From NCBI RefSeq assembly GCF_900142075.1, contig NZ_FQZO01000003.1:310001-374000 (forward strand): a DNA stretch of 64,000 nucleotides, read 5' to 3'. Positions 7,625 through 16,606 of this stretch are shown here, piece after piece; the stretch's first letter is position 1, and each line of letters begins with the position of its first letter. The notes beneath the pieces are model-generated. The model searched no databases. It worked only from the letters and a program-made list of their open reading frames with translations, and had not been told where the DNA came from. The stretch is from Clostridium amylolyticum. GTDB taxonomy: Bacteria; Bacillota; Clostridia; Clostridiales; Clostridiaceae. The position numbers and the translations under genes were made by a program.

Positions 7625-10345
7625 GTGAAAAGTAATATAGAACAAGTCTTAGATATAATAAGAAAGTATTCAGAAGAGAATAAAGGGCTTTCAGCAGGAG
7701 AAGTGGCAGAAGAGCTTAATATGCAAAGAAGTAATGCTAGTGCCGTACTTAATGAGTTGTATAAGCAAGGAATACTGTTAAAAATCAAGGGAAAACCTGT
7801 TATATATACTTTAAATAATGCTCAAGAAAATAGAAACATAACTTCCGTGAAAAATGCAAACTTTAATGCAATAACCGGCAGTGATAAGAGTTTGAAAAAG
7901 TGTATACAGCAGGCTAAGGCAGCCATTATGTATCCTCCTAAAGGGCTTCATACCCTTATACTAGGGCCTAGCGGCGTAGGTAAAACCATGTTTGCAGAAC
8001 TTATGTATAAGTTTGCTTTGGAAAATGGAGTTTTTAGCTTAAAATCCCCTTTTGTATCTTTTAATTGTGCGGATTATTCTAATAACCCTCAACTTCTCAT
8101 GTCCCATCTTTTTGGCTCTAAAAAAGGCGCCTTTACAGGGGCAGATAAGGATAGGGAAGGAATTGTATGTAAAGCCAATGGAGGGGTACTTTTCTTAGAT
8201 GAGGTTCACAGGCTCCCACCAGAAGGACAAGAAATGTTGTTTTACTTGATAGATAAAGGTATGTACACTCCTTTAGGGGATGACAGCAAGAAAAAATGCC
8301 AAGTTTTAATAATATGTGCCACCACTGAAGATATAGATAATGTGCTCTTATCCACCTTTACCAGAAGAATCCCAATGACCATAAAGATACCAGCATTAGG
8401 TGAAAGAACTTTAGAAGAAAGGTTTTCTCTAATATGTGAGTTTTTCAAGATAGAAGCAGCCAGGGTAGGGAAAGATATATCAGTGTCCTCTAATACTATA
8501 AGACAGCTGCTTTTATATGAGTGTCCAGGAAATGTGGGTCAACTTAAAAGTGATATACAATTAGGGTGTGCTAATGGTTTTTTAAATTCTTTATCCCATG
8601 CTAAAAACAACATAGAAATTCATTGTACGGATTTTGCTTCCCATGTAAATCAAGGACTGCTAATATATAAAAATAATGCTCAAGAAGTAGATAAATTTGT
8701 TAATGATGAAAGAAATTTATACTTTACCCCTAAAGGGCAAAGAAGCACCATAAAAGAAGGTGACTATTCCCTTCCTAATAACTTTTATGAAGATATAGAA
8801 AAAAGAACGGAGGAGCTTCAAAAAAGAGGAGTAGAGGATAATGAAATAAAGCTTTTAATGGAATTGGATATAGAAAACTATTTTAAGAGCTTTATTAGAA
8901 ATTTTGATAAAGGTGTAAAAAAGTACGAGCTATCTAAAATTGTGCCAGAGGAGATTATAAATCTTACAGAAAGTTTTTTAAGAATGGCAGGAAAAAAACT
9001 TAAAAAAGTATTTCCTGTAAAGGTTTTTTATGGCTTATCCCTTCATATTAACTCTAGTATAGAAAGAATAAAATCCGGCAAGGAAATAGTAAATCACAAT
9101 TTAGAAAATATTATGTTAAACCATGAAGAAGAGTTTAATTTAGCTAAAGAGCTAGCTTTTAGCATAGAGAAAAGATTTGGAATTACCATACCTAATGCAG
9201 AAGTAGGATTTATAGCCATGTTTTTAACAGTAGACGAGATTGAATGCCAATGCGTAGAGGATAGACCAATAGTGGTTATAGCCATGCATGGAAGGAGTAC
9301 AGCCTCTTCCATGGCAGAGGTGGTAAATAGGCTGGTGGGGGCAAATAATGTCTATGCTTACGACATGAATTTAGATAAAAGCTCTAAGCTGGCATATGAA
9401 GAGCTGAAAGAAATTATATTGAAAAAGCATCAAGGAGCAGGGGTAATGCTTTTAGTGGACATGGGGTCTCTAGGAACTTTTGGAGAGCTTATAAGCAAAG
9501 AAACTGGCATTGATATTAAAATTTTCAATTTGGTATCCACCCCTATAGCTATAGAATGTTCTAGAAAAGCTGTTATTGATGGAGATATTAATAAAATCTA
9601 TGAGGATATAGCCTGCTCTGTAGCTCAATATTCCCCTTATAACACAAAGGTTTCTCAGTCTTTTATACCTCATAGAGATAAAATAATAGTAACCTTGTGT
9701 ACCACGGGAGAAGGGAGTGCTATTCAGCTAAAAAATTTCATAGAGAATAAGATTTCCTTAGATGAATATAATGCGGAAATATTCCCTATGTCCTTAAACA
9801 ATAAGCAGTATATGTATAACATATTGAATAATTTATCCCAAGAGAAAAAAATACTAGCCATAGTAGGCACCATAAATCCTAATATATACGGTATCCCCTT
9901 TATATCCACCTATGAAATATTTATGGATAATGACTGTAAGAAATTAAAAGAGCTATTAAATAATCCTATTTTCAAAGAAAAGGATAAAGAAGAGCTGGGA
10001 TATGATACTTTCTTGGAAGTCCTTCAAGGAGATATAAACAATATGAACCTATTTAACTTTGAGGATATGTATAATAAGTTCTTATCAGAGCTAGAACATA
10101 GCATAGACAAAAGCATCGACTATGATATAAGGGTAGGACTTATGGTCCATATAGTGTGCAGTATAAGTAACATCATGGAGGGAAAACTCACCCCTTCCTG
10201 CTACTCCAAAGAAGAATTAAAGAAAAGATATCCTGAAGAATTTAAAGCCATACAAATTAATATAAAACACATAGAAGAGTATTATAATATTAATTTTAGT
10301 GATGATGAAGTTTGCTTTATTTTAAGAAATATTATGAATGTATAA
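7625..10345 (+). CDS. Sigma-54-dependent PTS-regulated activator (LevR/CelR type)
   Basis: About 906 residues with the full LevR/CelR layout: N-terminal helix-turn-helix (about 15-60), a sigma-54 AAA+ domain with Walker A GPSGVGKT, the sigma-54-contacting GAFTGA loop and a Walker-B-like GGVLFLDEVHRLP, then a first PRD, an EIIA-Man-like domain (VVIAMHGRSTASSMAEVV, with the phosphorylatable His), an EIIB-like segment (IVTLCTTGEGSAIQL) and a C-terminal PRD (VGLMVHIVCSISNIMEGK). Such proteins are controlled by PTS phosphorylation and activate sigma-54 promoters of sugar PTS operons. A -24/-12 promoter lies just downstream before the beta-glucoside PTS operon, its obvious target. An upstream ATG at 7607 is possible, but the GTG at 7625 follows GAAGAGGGTGAGG and is preferred. 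Confidence 0.93.
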   Translation: MKSNIEQVLDIIRKYSEENKGLSAGEVAEELNMQRSNASAVLNELYKQGILLKIKGKPVIYTLNNAQENRNITSVKNANFNAITGSDKSLKKCIQQAKAAIMYPPKGLHTLILGPSGVGKTMFAELMYKFALENGVFSLKSPFVSFNCADYSNNPQLLMSHLFGSKKGAFTGADKDREGIVCKANGGVLFLDEVHRLPPEGQEMLFYLIDKGMYTPLGDDSKKKCQVLIICATTEDIDNVLLSTFTRRIPMTIKIPALGERTLEERFSLICEFFKIEAARVGKDISVSSNTIRQLLLYECPGNVGQLKSDIQLGCANGFLNSLSHAKNNIEIHCTDFASHVNQGLLIYKNNAQEVDKFVNDERNLYFTPKGQRSTIKEGDYSLPNNFYEDIEKRTEELQKRGVEDNEIKLLMELDIENYFKSFIRNFDKGVKKYELSKIVPEEIINLTESFLRMAGKKLKKVFPVKVFYGLSLHINSSIERIKSGKEIVNHNLENIMLNHEEEFNLAKELAFSIEKRFGITIPNAEVGFIAMFLTVDEIECQCVEDRPIVVIAMHGRSTASSMAEVVNRLVGANNVYAYDMNLDKSSKLAYEELKEIILKKHQGAGVMLLVDMGSLGTFGELISKETGIDIKIFNLVSTPIAIECSRKAVIDGDINKIYEDIACSVAQYSPYNTKVSQSFIPHRDKIIVTLCTTGEGSAIQLKNFIENKISLDEYNAEIFPMSLNNKQYMYNILNNLSQEKKILAIVGTINPNIYGIPFISTYEIFMDNDCKKLKELLNNPIFKEKDKEELGYDTFLEVLQGDINNMNLFNFEDMYNKFLSELEHSIDKSIDYDIRVGLMVHIVCSISNIMEGKLTPSCYSKEELKKRYPEEFKAIQINIKHIEEYYNINFSDDEVCFILRNIMNV

Positions 10346-10373
10346 TAAAGAGATAGAAATAAAGTAAGGATGT

Positions 10374-10408
10374 AAGAAACCTAAGTTAAAGGGTTTCTTT
10401 TTTTTTCT
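10374..10408 (+). terminator. Intrinsic terminator of activator gene
   Basis: AAGAAACC / GGTTTCTT stem with a 10-nt loop followed by a run of Ts, 29 bp after the activator stop. It insulates the PTS operon so that it depends on its own promoter. Confidence 0.85.
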
Positions 10409-10427
10409 CCCTATAAGTGTATTTAAT

Positions 10428-10513
10428 CATGTGTATATAGTAAGTGTTTACATGTGTATAAATAGTGAGTATAACTTAATAAGATTCTAGGTAATGTGTA
10501 TATGAAGTGTATA
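10428..10513 (+). promoter_or_regulatory. Candidate upstream activating sites (TGTGTATA repeats)
   Basis: TGTGTATA occurs at 10430-10437, 10453-10460 and 10495-10502, with a related AGTGTATA at 10506-10513. The first two sit in a longer direct repeat starting CATGTGTATA with a 23-bp period (about two helical turns). They lie roughly 70-150 bp upstream of the sigma-54 promoter, where an enhancer-binding activator would bind. Binding by the adjacent activator is inferred. Confidence 0.5.
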
Positions 10514-10576
10514 AAAGTATTAATATGTTTCTATAAGAAACGTTAGAATATAAGGCTTTAAAGGTGTTTAATGAGT

Positions 10577-10593
10577 TTGGCATGGGATTTGCT
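10577..10593 (+). promoter_or_regulatory. Sigma-54 (-24/-12) promoter of the beta-glucoside PTS operon
   Basis: TTGGCATGGGATTTGCT: the invariant GG (10579-10580) and GC (10591-10592) are separated by exactly 10 bp, as in the TGGCAC-N5-TTGCW consensus. Transcription should start near 10604, giving a leader of about 50 nt before the IIA gene. The neighbouring activator with an intact GAFTGA loop strongly supports the call. Confidence 0.88.
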
Positions 10594-10656
10594 TTATAAA
10601 TGTATAAGGAATTTATTTAAAATATATAAGAAAATTATCTAACTGGAGGAATGGAT

Positions 10657-11004
10657 ATGACTGAGACAGTAAAAGAAGAAATGAGTAGTGATATGATATT
10701 TCAACTTATAAGCTATTCTGGTGATGCAAGAAGCTATATATATGAAGCCTATGATTCAGTAAGAGAAGGAAGATATGAAGAAAGTGACAGCCTTTTACAA
10801 AAAGCCGATGAAGCTATAATAGAAGCTCATAATATGCAGACTAATCTTATTCATAAGGAAGCAAGAGGAGAGAAGGTGGAAATCAATCTTCTTTTAGTAC
10901 ATGCTCAAGATCATCTTATGAATACCTTGCTGTCAAAGGAGTTAGTAAAAAATATGATAAAGATGCAAAAGGAAATCAATGAATTAAAGGGTAAAATAGA
11001 GTAA
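10657..11004 (+). CDS. PTS lactose/cellobiose-family IIA component
   Basis: Cytoplasmic all-helical IIA of about 115 residues, normal length for the Lac/Cel family. The phosphorylation-site histidine lies in LLLVHAQDHLMN near the C-terminal third. It relays phosphate from HPr to the IIB encoded two genes downstream. An ATG at 10651 abuts the ribosome site (GGAGGA directly followed by ATG), so the ATG at 10657, six bases away, is the better start. First gene of the sigma-54-controlled operon. Confidence 0.93.
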   Translation: MTETVKEEMSSDMIFQLISYSGDARSYIYEAYDSVREGRYEESDSLLQKADEAIIEAHNMQTNLIHKEARGEKVEINLLLVHAQDHLMNTLLSKELVKNMIKMQKEINELKGKIE

Positions 11005-11038
11005 TCTTAAGAAAAAATAAGGGTTAAGGGTGATGTAA

Positions 11039-11569
11039 ATGATAAAGATAGTTCAATTCTTAAATCAGGTACAAGCCGGTTTAGGAGGAGATGAAAAAAT
11101 GAACATTCCGCCTTCAGCTCAACATGGAGGAGCAGGGCTAGGAATGTTGCTTAAATCTACACTTATGAGATTTGGAGGTGATATAACAGGAACGGTGATA
11201 TGCGGTGACAATTATTTTTTACAAAATAAAGATAAAGCAATAGAGGAAATATTAGAGCTTATAAAAAAGTTTAACCCAGATGTAGTTATATGCGGACCTG
11301 CATTAAATTATAAAAGATATGGTGAATGTTGTGGGTATCTAGTGGAATCTATTGAAGAAAAACTTAAGATACCAGCCTTTGCAGCTATGGCGGAAGATAG
11401 TACAGGAAAAGAACTTTTCAGAAAAAGGGTCTATATTATTAAGACTCCAGGAAGAGGCGGGGTAGGTTTAAATAATTCCTTGAAAAATATTGCTAGCTTT
11501 GCAGTAAAACTTGCTATGCATGAACCTATAGGCAGTGCGGAACAGGAAGGTTATTTTACAAGAGAATAA
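11039..11569 (+). CDS. Orphan protein like the N-terminal part of glycine/sarcosine reductase GrdB
   Basis: 176 residues. The opening IKIVQFLNQVQAGLGGDEK, then GTVICGDNYFLQNKD, NPDVVICGPALNYKRYGE and a following Cys-rich GECCGYL match the first ~170 residues of GrdB-type subunits (component B of glycine, sarcosine or betaine reductase). GrdB is more than twice as long and carries its selenocysteine in the missing C-terminal half; this reading frame ends in TAA with no continuation. The gene sits between PTS IIA and IIB, 34 bp after IIA, so it belongs to the sugar operon. Its function is unknown: it might be a repurposed domain in phospho-sugar metabolism or redox. Homology call is from recalled family motifs. 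Confidence 0.7.
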   Translation: MIKIVQFLNQVQAGLGGDEKMNIPPSAQHGGAGLGMLLKSTLMRFGGDITGTVICGDNYFLQNKDKAIEEILELIKKFNPDVVICGPALNYKRYGECCGYLVESIEEKLKIPAFAAMAEDSTGKELFRKRVYIIKTPGRGGVGLNNSLKNIASFAVKLAMHEPIGSAEQEGYFTRE

Positions 11570-11662
11570 TTTATATTTATTTACTAATTAAGGACAATAG
11601 TAGCATATATTTTATTAATAGAAATAAATTATGCACAGATAAAAAATTAGGAGGTTTATTCT

Positions 11663-11968
11663 ATGGTTAATATTGTATTATTTTGTTCCGCTGGCATGTC
11701 TACCAGTCTTTTAGTTACAAAGATGGAGAAAGCAGCTAAAGATAAAGGTATAGAGGTTATTATAAATGCCTATCCTGAGGCGGAAATGCGTAAACGTTTA
11801 AATGATGCAGATGTAGTACTTTTAGGACCTCAAGTAAGATATGCTTTAGCAAAGGCAAAGAAGCTTTGCGATGAAATGAATATACCTATAGATGTTATTA
11901 ATTCAAGAGATTATGGATTAATGAACGGAGAAAAGGTACTAGAACAAGCTCTTAGTTTAATTAAGTAA
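11663..11968 (+). CDS. PTS lactose/cellobiose-family IIB component
   Basis: 101 residues beginning with the P-loop-like active site LFCSAGMSTSLLV in which Cys8 is phosphorylated, followed by VLLGPQVRYAL, both typical of cellobiose IIB. It accepts phosphate from IIA and passes it to the sugar bound by IIC. AGGAGGT lies 8 bp upstream of the ATG. It is 24 bp before the IIC gene. Confidence 0.95.
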   Translation: MVNIVLFCSAGMSTSLLVTKMEKAAKDKGIEVIINAYPEAEMRKRLNDADVVLLGPQVRYALAKAKKLCDEMNIPIDVINSRDYGLMNGEKVLEQALSLIK

Positions 11969-11992
11969 AAATAAAATATTGGGGGAGATATT

Positions 11993-13327
11993 ATGAGTAA
12001 GATAATGGACACCATGGAAAATAAGCTTATGCCAGTGGCGAGTAAGATTTCTGGTAATAAGTACTTAACAGCTATCCGTGATGGATTTATGCTGGCTATG
12101 CCTTTACTAATTATTGGAGCTATGTCACTACTATTTGCCAATTTCCCTATTAAAGGCTATGCAGAGTTTATGACTAAAATATTTGGACCAAATTGGAATG
12201 TATTTTTTGTAAGACCTTTTGAAGCCACTATGGCAATAATGACTATATTTGTGGTTTTTGGTATAGCTAATAGCTTAGCTCAGCAGTATGAGTTAGAAGG
12301 AATAAGCTCTGCAGCTATAGCTTTAGTAGCATTTTTCATACTTACACCTTTTATGACTAACTTTACTCCTGAGGGAAGCAAAGAAATTTTTAAAATTACC
12401 GATGTAATTCCCATGGAGTGGATAGGAGCTAAAGGACTTTTTGTAGGTATGATAACTGCCGTTTTATCCGTAGAAATCATTAGATTTGTAGTAAATAGAG
12501 GTTGGGTAATAAAGATGCCAGAAGGCGTGCCACCTACAGTTTCTAAGGCTTTCTCAGCACTAATACCTGCTACCATAGTAATAATATTCTTTGATGTAAT
12601 TAGGTTGATATTCACTTTTACTTCTTTTGAAACCATTCATGGATTTATATATAAAGTACTTCAATCTCCATTAACTGCTTTAGGAGACAGTTTAGGAGCA
12701 ACCCTTATAGCTAACTTATTTATAGGATTGTTCTGGGTATTTGGTATTCATGGTGCCAATATTGTGGGATCAGTAATGAGCCCTATATGGATATCCTTAT
12801 CCGCTGAAAACCTTGCAGCTTTTCAAGCAGGAAAAGAGCTTCCACACATAATAACTCAACAATTCCAAGAAATATATCTTCAATTGGGAGGATCTGGTGC
12901 AACTTTAGCTTTATGTATAGCTATGATCTTTGTTTGCAGATCTCAACAGTGTAAAAAGCTAGGAAAGCTAGCTATTCTTCCAGGTTTGTTTAATATAAAT
13001 GAGCCAATAACTTTTGGGCTTCCTGTAGTGCTTAATCCTATTATGATGATTCCATTTATTTTAACACCAATGATTTTAGCTGTAGTTTGCTACCTTGCAA
13101 TTTCCTTAGGATTAGTTCCTCCTCCTTCTGGTGTAATAGTTCCTTGGACTACACCACCTATAGTTGGTGGGTTCTTAATAGCAGGATTTAGAGGTGCATT
13201 GCTTCAAGTAGTAGAATTGGCCATAAGCTTTTTAATATACCTTCCATTCTTAAGAGTAGTTGATAAACAGTATTATGAACAAGAAAAATCTTATGACAAT
13301 GCTGCAGGAGCAACATTAAATAATTAA
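11993..13327 (+). CDS. PTS cellobiose/beta-glucoside-family IIC permease
   Basis: 444-residue membrane protein of the Lac/Cel IIC family with about ten hydrophobic segments, the N-terminal LTAIRDGFMLAMPLLIIGA signature, and the conserved GIHGANIVGS and INEPITFGLPVVLNP motifs of the substrate site. It imports a beta-glucoside (probably cellobiose-like) as the phosphorylated sugar. Strong GGGGGAGA ribosome site. The GH1 and GH4 enzymes downstream would hydrolyse the product. Confidence 0.95.
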   Translation: MSKIMDTMENKLMPVASKISGNKYLTAIRDGFMLAMPLLIIGAMSLLFANFPIKGYAEFMTKIFGPNWNVFFVRPFEATMAIMTIFVVFGIANSLAQQYELEGISSAAIALVAFFILTPFMTNFTPEGSKEIFKITDVIPMEWIGAKGLFVGMITAVLSVEIIRFVVNRGWVIKMPEGVPPTVSKAFSALIPATIVIIFFDVIRLIFTFTSFETIHGFIYKVLQSPLTALGDSLGATLIANLFIGLFWVFGIHGANIVGSVMSPIWISLSAENLAAFQAGKELPHIITQQFQEIYLQLGGSGATLALCIAMIFVCRSQQCKKLGKLAILPGLFNINEPITFGLPVVLNPIMMIPFILTPMILAVVCYLAISLGLVPPPSGVIVPWTTPPIVGGFLIAGFRGALLQVVELAISFLIYLPFLRVVDKQYYEQEKSYDNAAGATLNN

Positions 13328-13346
13328 TTTTCTAGTTTAATTTTTT

Positions 13347-13372
13347 CAGGTGGCTATACCCATAGTCACCTG
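13347..13372. other. Intercistronic stem-loop after IIC
   Basis: CAGGTGGCTAT / ATAGTCACCTG, an 11-bp stem (one G-U pair) with a 4-nt loop, but no T-run after it. It may stabilise the upstream mRNA or adjust expression of the distal genes rather than terminate. Confidence 0.6.
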
Positions 13373-13407
13373 AATGTATATATAAGAATATAGAAAGGAT
13401 AGATTAA

Positions 13408-13866
13408 ATGACTTTATTAGAAGAATTTAAAATAAGCATAACAAAACCTCAGCATTATTCTAAATTGAAAAATCAATCTCTCTTAAAGATATTTAGGTTC
13501 CAACTATTAACCTCCATAGTGGGGATTATAATTTTATTTATAGCACAGTTCATTAAGTCCTTATTTTTTGGAGGAATAGGAAGCTTCATAAGTTCTTACA
13601 AGAATATTTCCATACCCTATTTGCTAGGAACTATTCTTTATATGTGGATAGGCATTGTATTCACCGCATTGATTCTATCCATTATTTTCTATGCATTTAG
13701 CTATTTTAAAGCTTCCAATAATTTAAGTTTTAAAGATGTATACAATTATATTGCTCATTCATTGATAGTATGCGCCTTGGTAGCACCCTTTATGGGACCT
13801 TTTGTTATATTTATAGTTATTAGCATATATGTATATGCCACAAAAACTGAAAAGATAAATGCCTGA
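13408..13866 (+). CDS. Small integral membrane protein, DUF1189-like
   Basis: 152 residues with an amphipathic start (EFKISITKPQHYSKLKNQS) and four hydrophobic stretches (about 30-50, 65-88, 100-115, 128-148). The start resembles DUF1189 or Yip1-type membrane proteins, which is a weak similarity. Embedded between IIC and the GH1 gene, 13 bp before the latter, so it is part of the beta-glucoside operon. No catalytic residues are recognisable. A role in assembling the permease or as a passenger is only a guess. Confidence 0.7.
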   Translation: MTLLEEFKISITKPQHYSKLKNQSLLKIFRFQLLTSIVGIIILFIAQFIKSLFFGGIGSFISSYKNISIPYLLGTILYMWIGIVFTALILSIIFYAFSYFKASNNLSFKDVYNYIAHSLIVCALVAPFMGPFVIFIVISIYVYATKTEKINA

Positions 13867-13879
13867 AGGAGGTAGTAAA

Positions 13880-15268
13880 ATGGATTTACAATGTAAGTTT
13901 CCTAAGGATTTTTGGTGGGGAGCCGCGGCTTCAGCACCACAAACTGAAGGAGCAGCAGATTTAGATAGAAAAGGTAAAAATATTTGGGATTATTGGTATG
14001 AAAATGAACCTAATAGGTTTTTTAATAATGTGGGACCTTCTGTAACTTCTAATTTTTATCACACCTACAAAGAAGATATTCAACTTATGAAAGCTTTAAA
14101 TTTTAACTCTTACAGAACCTCTATATCCTGGTCAAGGCTTATACCAGGTGGTAAGGGGACGGTTAATGCAAAAGCTGCAAATTTTTATAATAATGTGATA
14201 AATGAGCTTATAGCAAAGGGGATAGAACCTTTTATAAATCTATATCACTTTGATATGCCTTTAGAAATGCAAGCTATTGGAGGATGGGAAAGCAAAGAAG
14301 TGGTGAAGGCTTACGTAAATTATGCTAGGACCTGTTTTCAATTATTTGGAGATAGGGTGAAGAGATGGACTACCTTTAATGAGCCTATAGTACCAGCAGA
14401 AGGGGGATATCTTTATAATTTTCATTATCCAGACATAGTAGACTTTAAAAAAGCTATACAGGTGGCTTATAACACCATGGTGGCCAGCGCTAAAGCTATT
14501 AAAGAGTTTAGAAAGTTAAATATAGAGGGAGGGAAAATAGGCATAGTGCTCAGCCTAAGCCCCACCTATCCCAGAAGCCATAATCCAGCGGATATAAAAG
14601 CTGCTTCTATAGCAGATTTAATGATAAATAGAAGCTTTCTAGATCCTTCAGTTAAAGGGTGTTATCCAGAAGAATTGATAAAACTTTTAAAGGAGTATAA
14701 TCATCTGCCAGATTACAATGTGGATGAGTTAGAAGAAATTAAAAATAATACTATAGATTATTTAGGGGTTAATTATTATCAACCTAGAAGAGCTAAAGCA
14801 AAGGCTTGTTTACCTAATCTTGAGGCACCTTTTATGCCAGATTATTTCTTTGACAATTATGAAATGCCAGGAAGAAAGATGAATCCTTACAGAGGATGGG
14901 AGATATATGAAAAGGGCATATATGACATAATGATAAACATCAAAGAAAATTATGATAATATTGAAAGCTTTGTTTCTGAAAATGGTATGGGTGTGGAAAA
15001 TGAAGAGAGATTTTTAAAGGATGATTTTATTCAAGATGACTATAGAATAAAATTTATAAAAGATCATTTAAGGTGGCTAAATAAAGCCATAGAAGAAGGT
15101 TGCAACGCTAAAGGCTATCATCTGTGGACCTTTATGGATAACTGGTCTTGGTTAAATGCATATAAGAATAGATATGGTCTAGTTTCAGTGGATATAGAAA
15201 CTCAAAAAAGAACTATTAAAAAAAGCGGATATTGGTATAAAGAATTAATTAAAAATAATGGTTTTTAA
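13880..15268 (+). CDS. GH1 6-phospho-beta-glucosidase / beta-glucosidase
   Basis: About 462 residues, standard GH1 length. Begins with the family DFWWGAAASAPQTEGA motif; acid/base Glu is in TTFNEP (about residue 170) and the nucleophile Glu in SENGMG (about 368). Retaining hydrolysis of beta-glucosides, most likely the 6-phosphate produced by the adjacent PTS. The start at ATG 13880 is set by AAGGAGGT; a frame extension to 13859 overlaps the preceding stop. Retaining GH1 and the NAD-dependent GH4 next door give two mechanistically different hydrolases for related substrates. Confidence 0.93.
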   Translation: MDLQCKFPKDFWWGAAASAPQTEGAADLDRKGKNIWDYWYENEPNRFFNNVGPSVTSNFYHTYKEDIQLMKALNFNSYRTSISWSRLIPGGKGTVNAKAANFYNNVINELIAKGIEPFINLYHFDMPLEMQAIGGWESKEVVKAYVNYARTCFQLFGDRVKRWTTFNEPIVPAEGGYLYNFHYPDIVDFKKAIQVAYNTMVASAKAIKEFRKLNIEGGKIGIVLSLSPTYPRSHNPADIKAASIADLMINRSFLDPSVKGCYPEELIKLLKEYNHLPDYNVDELEEIKNNTIDYLGVNYYQPRRAKAKACLPNLEAPFMPDYFFDNYEMPGRKMNPYRGWEIYEKGIYDIMINIKENYDNIESFVSENGMGVENEERFLKDDFIQDDYRIKFIKDHLRWLNKAIEEGCNAKGYHLWTFMDNWSWLNAYKNRYGLVSVDIETQKRTIKKSGYWYKELIKNNGF

Positions 15269-15289
15269 TATTTAATGGAGGTGTTATTT

Positions 15290-16606
15290 TTGAAGAAAGG
15301 TATTAAGATAGTGACAATAGGAGGAGGGTCAAGCTACACTCCTGAGATAGTGGAAGGTTTTATAAATAGAAAGCTCTCTGGAGAATTGCCCATAGAAGAT
15401 CTATATCTAGTGGACATTGAAGAAGGAAAGGAAAAGCTTGAAATAGTAGGAAGCCTTGCTAAAAGGATGATAGAAAAGTCTGGTGCAGATATAAAGGTTC
15501 ACCTTACCTTAGATAGGAGAGAAGCCTTAAAGGATGCTGACTTTGTCACCACTCAGTTTAGAGTGGGACTTATGGAAGCTAGAATAAGGGATGAGAAGAT
15601 TCCTTTAAGATATAATCTAATTGGACAAGAAACCACTGGAGCAGGAGGCTTTGCTAAAGCGCAAAGAACCATACCAGTGATATTGGATATATGCAAAGAC
15701 ATGGAAGAGTTATGCCCTAAGGCTTGGCTTATAAACTTCACCAATCCATCAGGGATAGTTACAGAAGCAGTGTTAAAACATAGCAAAATAAAAGCTATAG
15801 GTCTTTGCAATGTACCGATAGGTATGGTAAATGTCATAGCTGAACTTTATGGAGTAAGTGCTGACAGGATTTATATAGAATTTGCGGGACTTAACCATTT
15901 AGTTTGGGGGAGAAATATATATAAAGATGGAATAAATGTTACCCAAGAAGTATTAGAGTTTATAGCTAAAGGTAAATCTCCTAATATGGAGAATATACCA
16001 GACATAGAGCTAAACAAGGAACTTATAGAAGCATTAGGAGTGCTGCCTTGCCCTTACCATAGATACTACTATTTAAGTGACACCATGCTTCAAAAGTGCT
16101 TAAAGGATGCAGAAGAAAAAGGCACTAGAGGAGAAGTGGTAAGAGAATTAGAAGAAAGCTTATTTGAGTTATATAAGGATCCTAATTTAAATATTAAACC
16201 ACCTCAATTAGCCAAAAGAGGCGGAGCTCATTACAGCGAAGCAGCGGTAAACCTTATAAATTCCATTTATAATGACAAAAAGGACATACAATATGTTAAT
16301 ATAAGAAATAACGGAGCCATATTGGATTTACCAGAAGACGTAGCCATAGAATGCAATTGCGTCATAGACAAAAATGGAGCTCATCCTATTCATATAGGAC
16401 ATCTAGAAACCAGCATGAGGGGGCTTACTCAAGTGGTTAAAGCCTACGAAGAACTCACTATTGAAGCGGCGGTATCAGGAGATTATAATCAAGCCCTAAA
16501 AGCACTCACCATACATCCGTTGGTAAATGACTCTATAAAAGCTAAAAAGGTTTTAGACGACATACTAGAAGAAAACAAAGAATATTTACCACAGTATAAG
16601 AAATAA
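15290..16606 (+). CDS. GH4 6-phospho-beta-glucosidase
   Basis: About 438 residues. N-terminal Rossmann motif VTIGGGSSYTPE for NAD, the GLCNVPIGM segment with the metal-binding Cys, and FAGLNHLVW with a metal-binding His identify the NAD- and Mn-dependent GH4 family that cleaves 6-phospho-glucosides by oxidation-elimination. TTG at 15290 is chosen since GGAGGTG lies 7 bp upstream; the ATG at 15275 overlaps that site. Last gene of the operon. Its stop codon directly abuts the left arm of an inverted-repeat element. Confidence 0.94.
   Translation: MKKGIKIVTIGGGSSYTPEIVEGFINRKLSGELPIEDLYLVDIEEGKEKLEIVGSLAKRMIEKSGADIKVHLTLDRREALKDADFVTTQFRVGLMEARIRDEKIPLRYNLIGQETTGAGGFAKAQRTIPVILDICKDMEELCPKAWLINFTNPSGIVTEAVLKHSKIKAIGLCNVPIGMVNVIAELYGVSADRIYIEFAGLNHLVWGRNIYKDGINVTQEVLEFIAKGKSPNMENIPDIELNKELIEALGVLPCPYHRYYYLSDTMLQKCLKDAEEKGTRGEVVRELEESLFELYKDPNLNIKPPQLAKRGGAHYSEAAVNLINSIYNDKKDIQYVNIRNNGAILDLPEDVAIECNCVIDKNGAHPIHIGHLETSMRGLTQVVKAYEELTIEAAVSGDYNQALKALTIHPLVNDSIKAKKVLDDILEENKEYLPQYKK

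Noticed and set aside
11039..11620. Selenocysteine read-through of the GrdB-like gene
   Set aside because: The frame ends in TAA, not TGA, and the downstream 50 bp give no continuation of GrdB sequence or SECIS-like loop.
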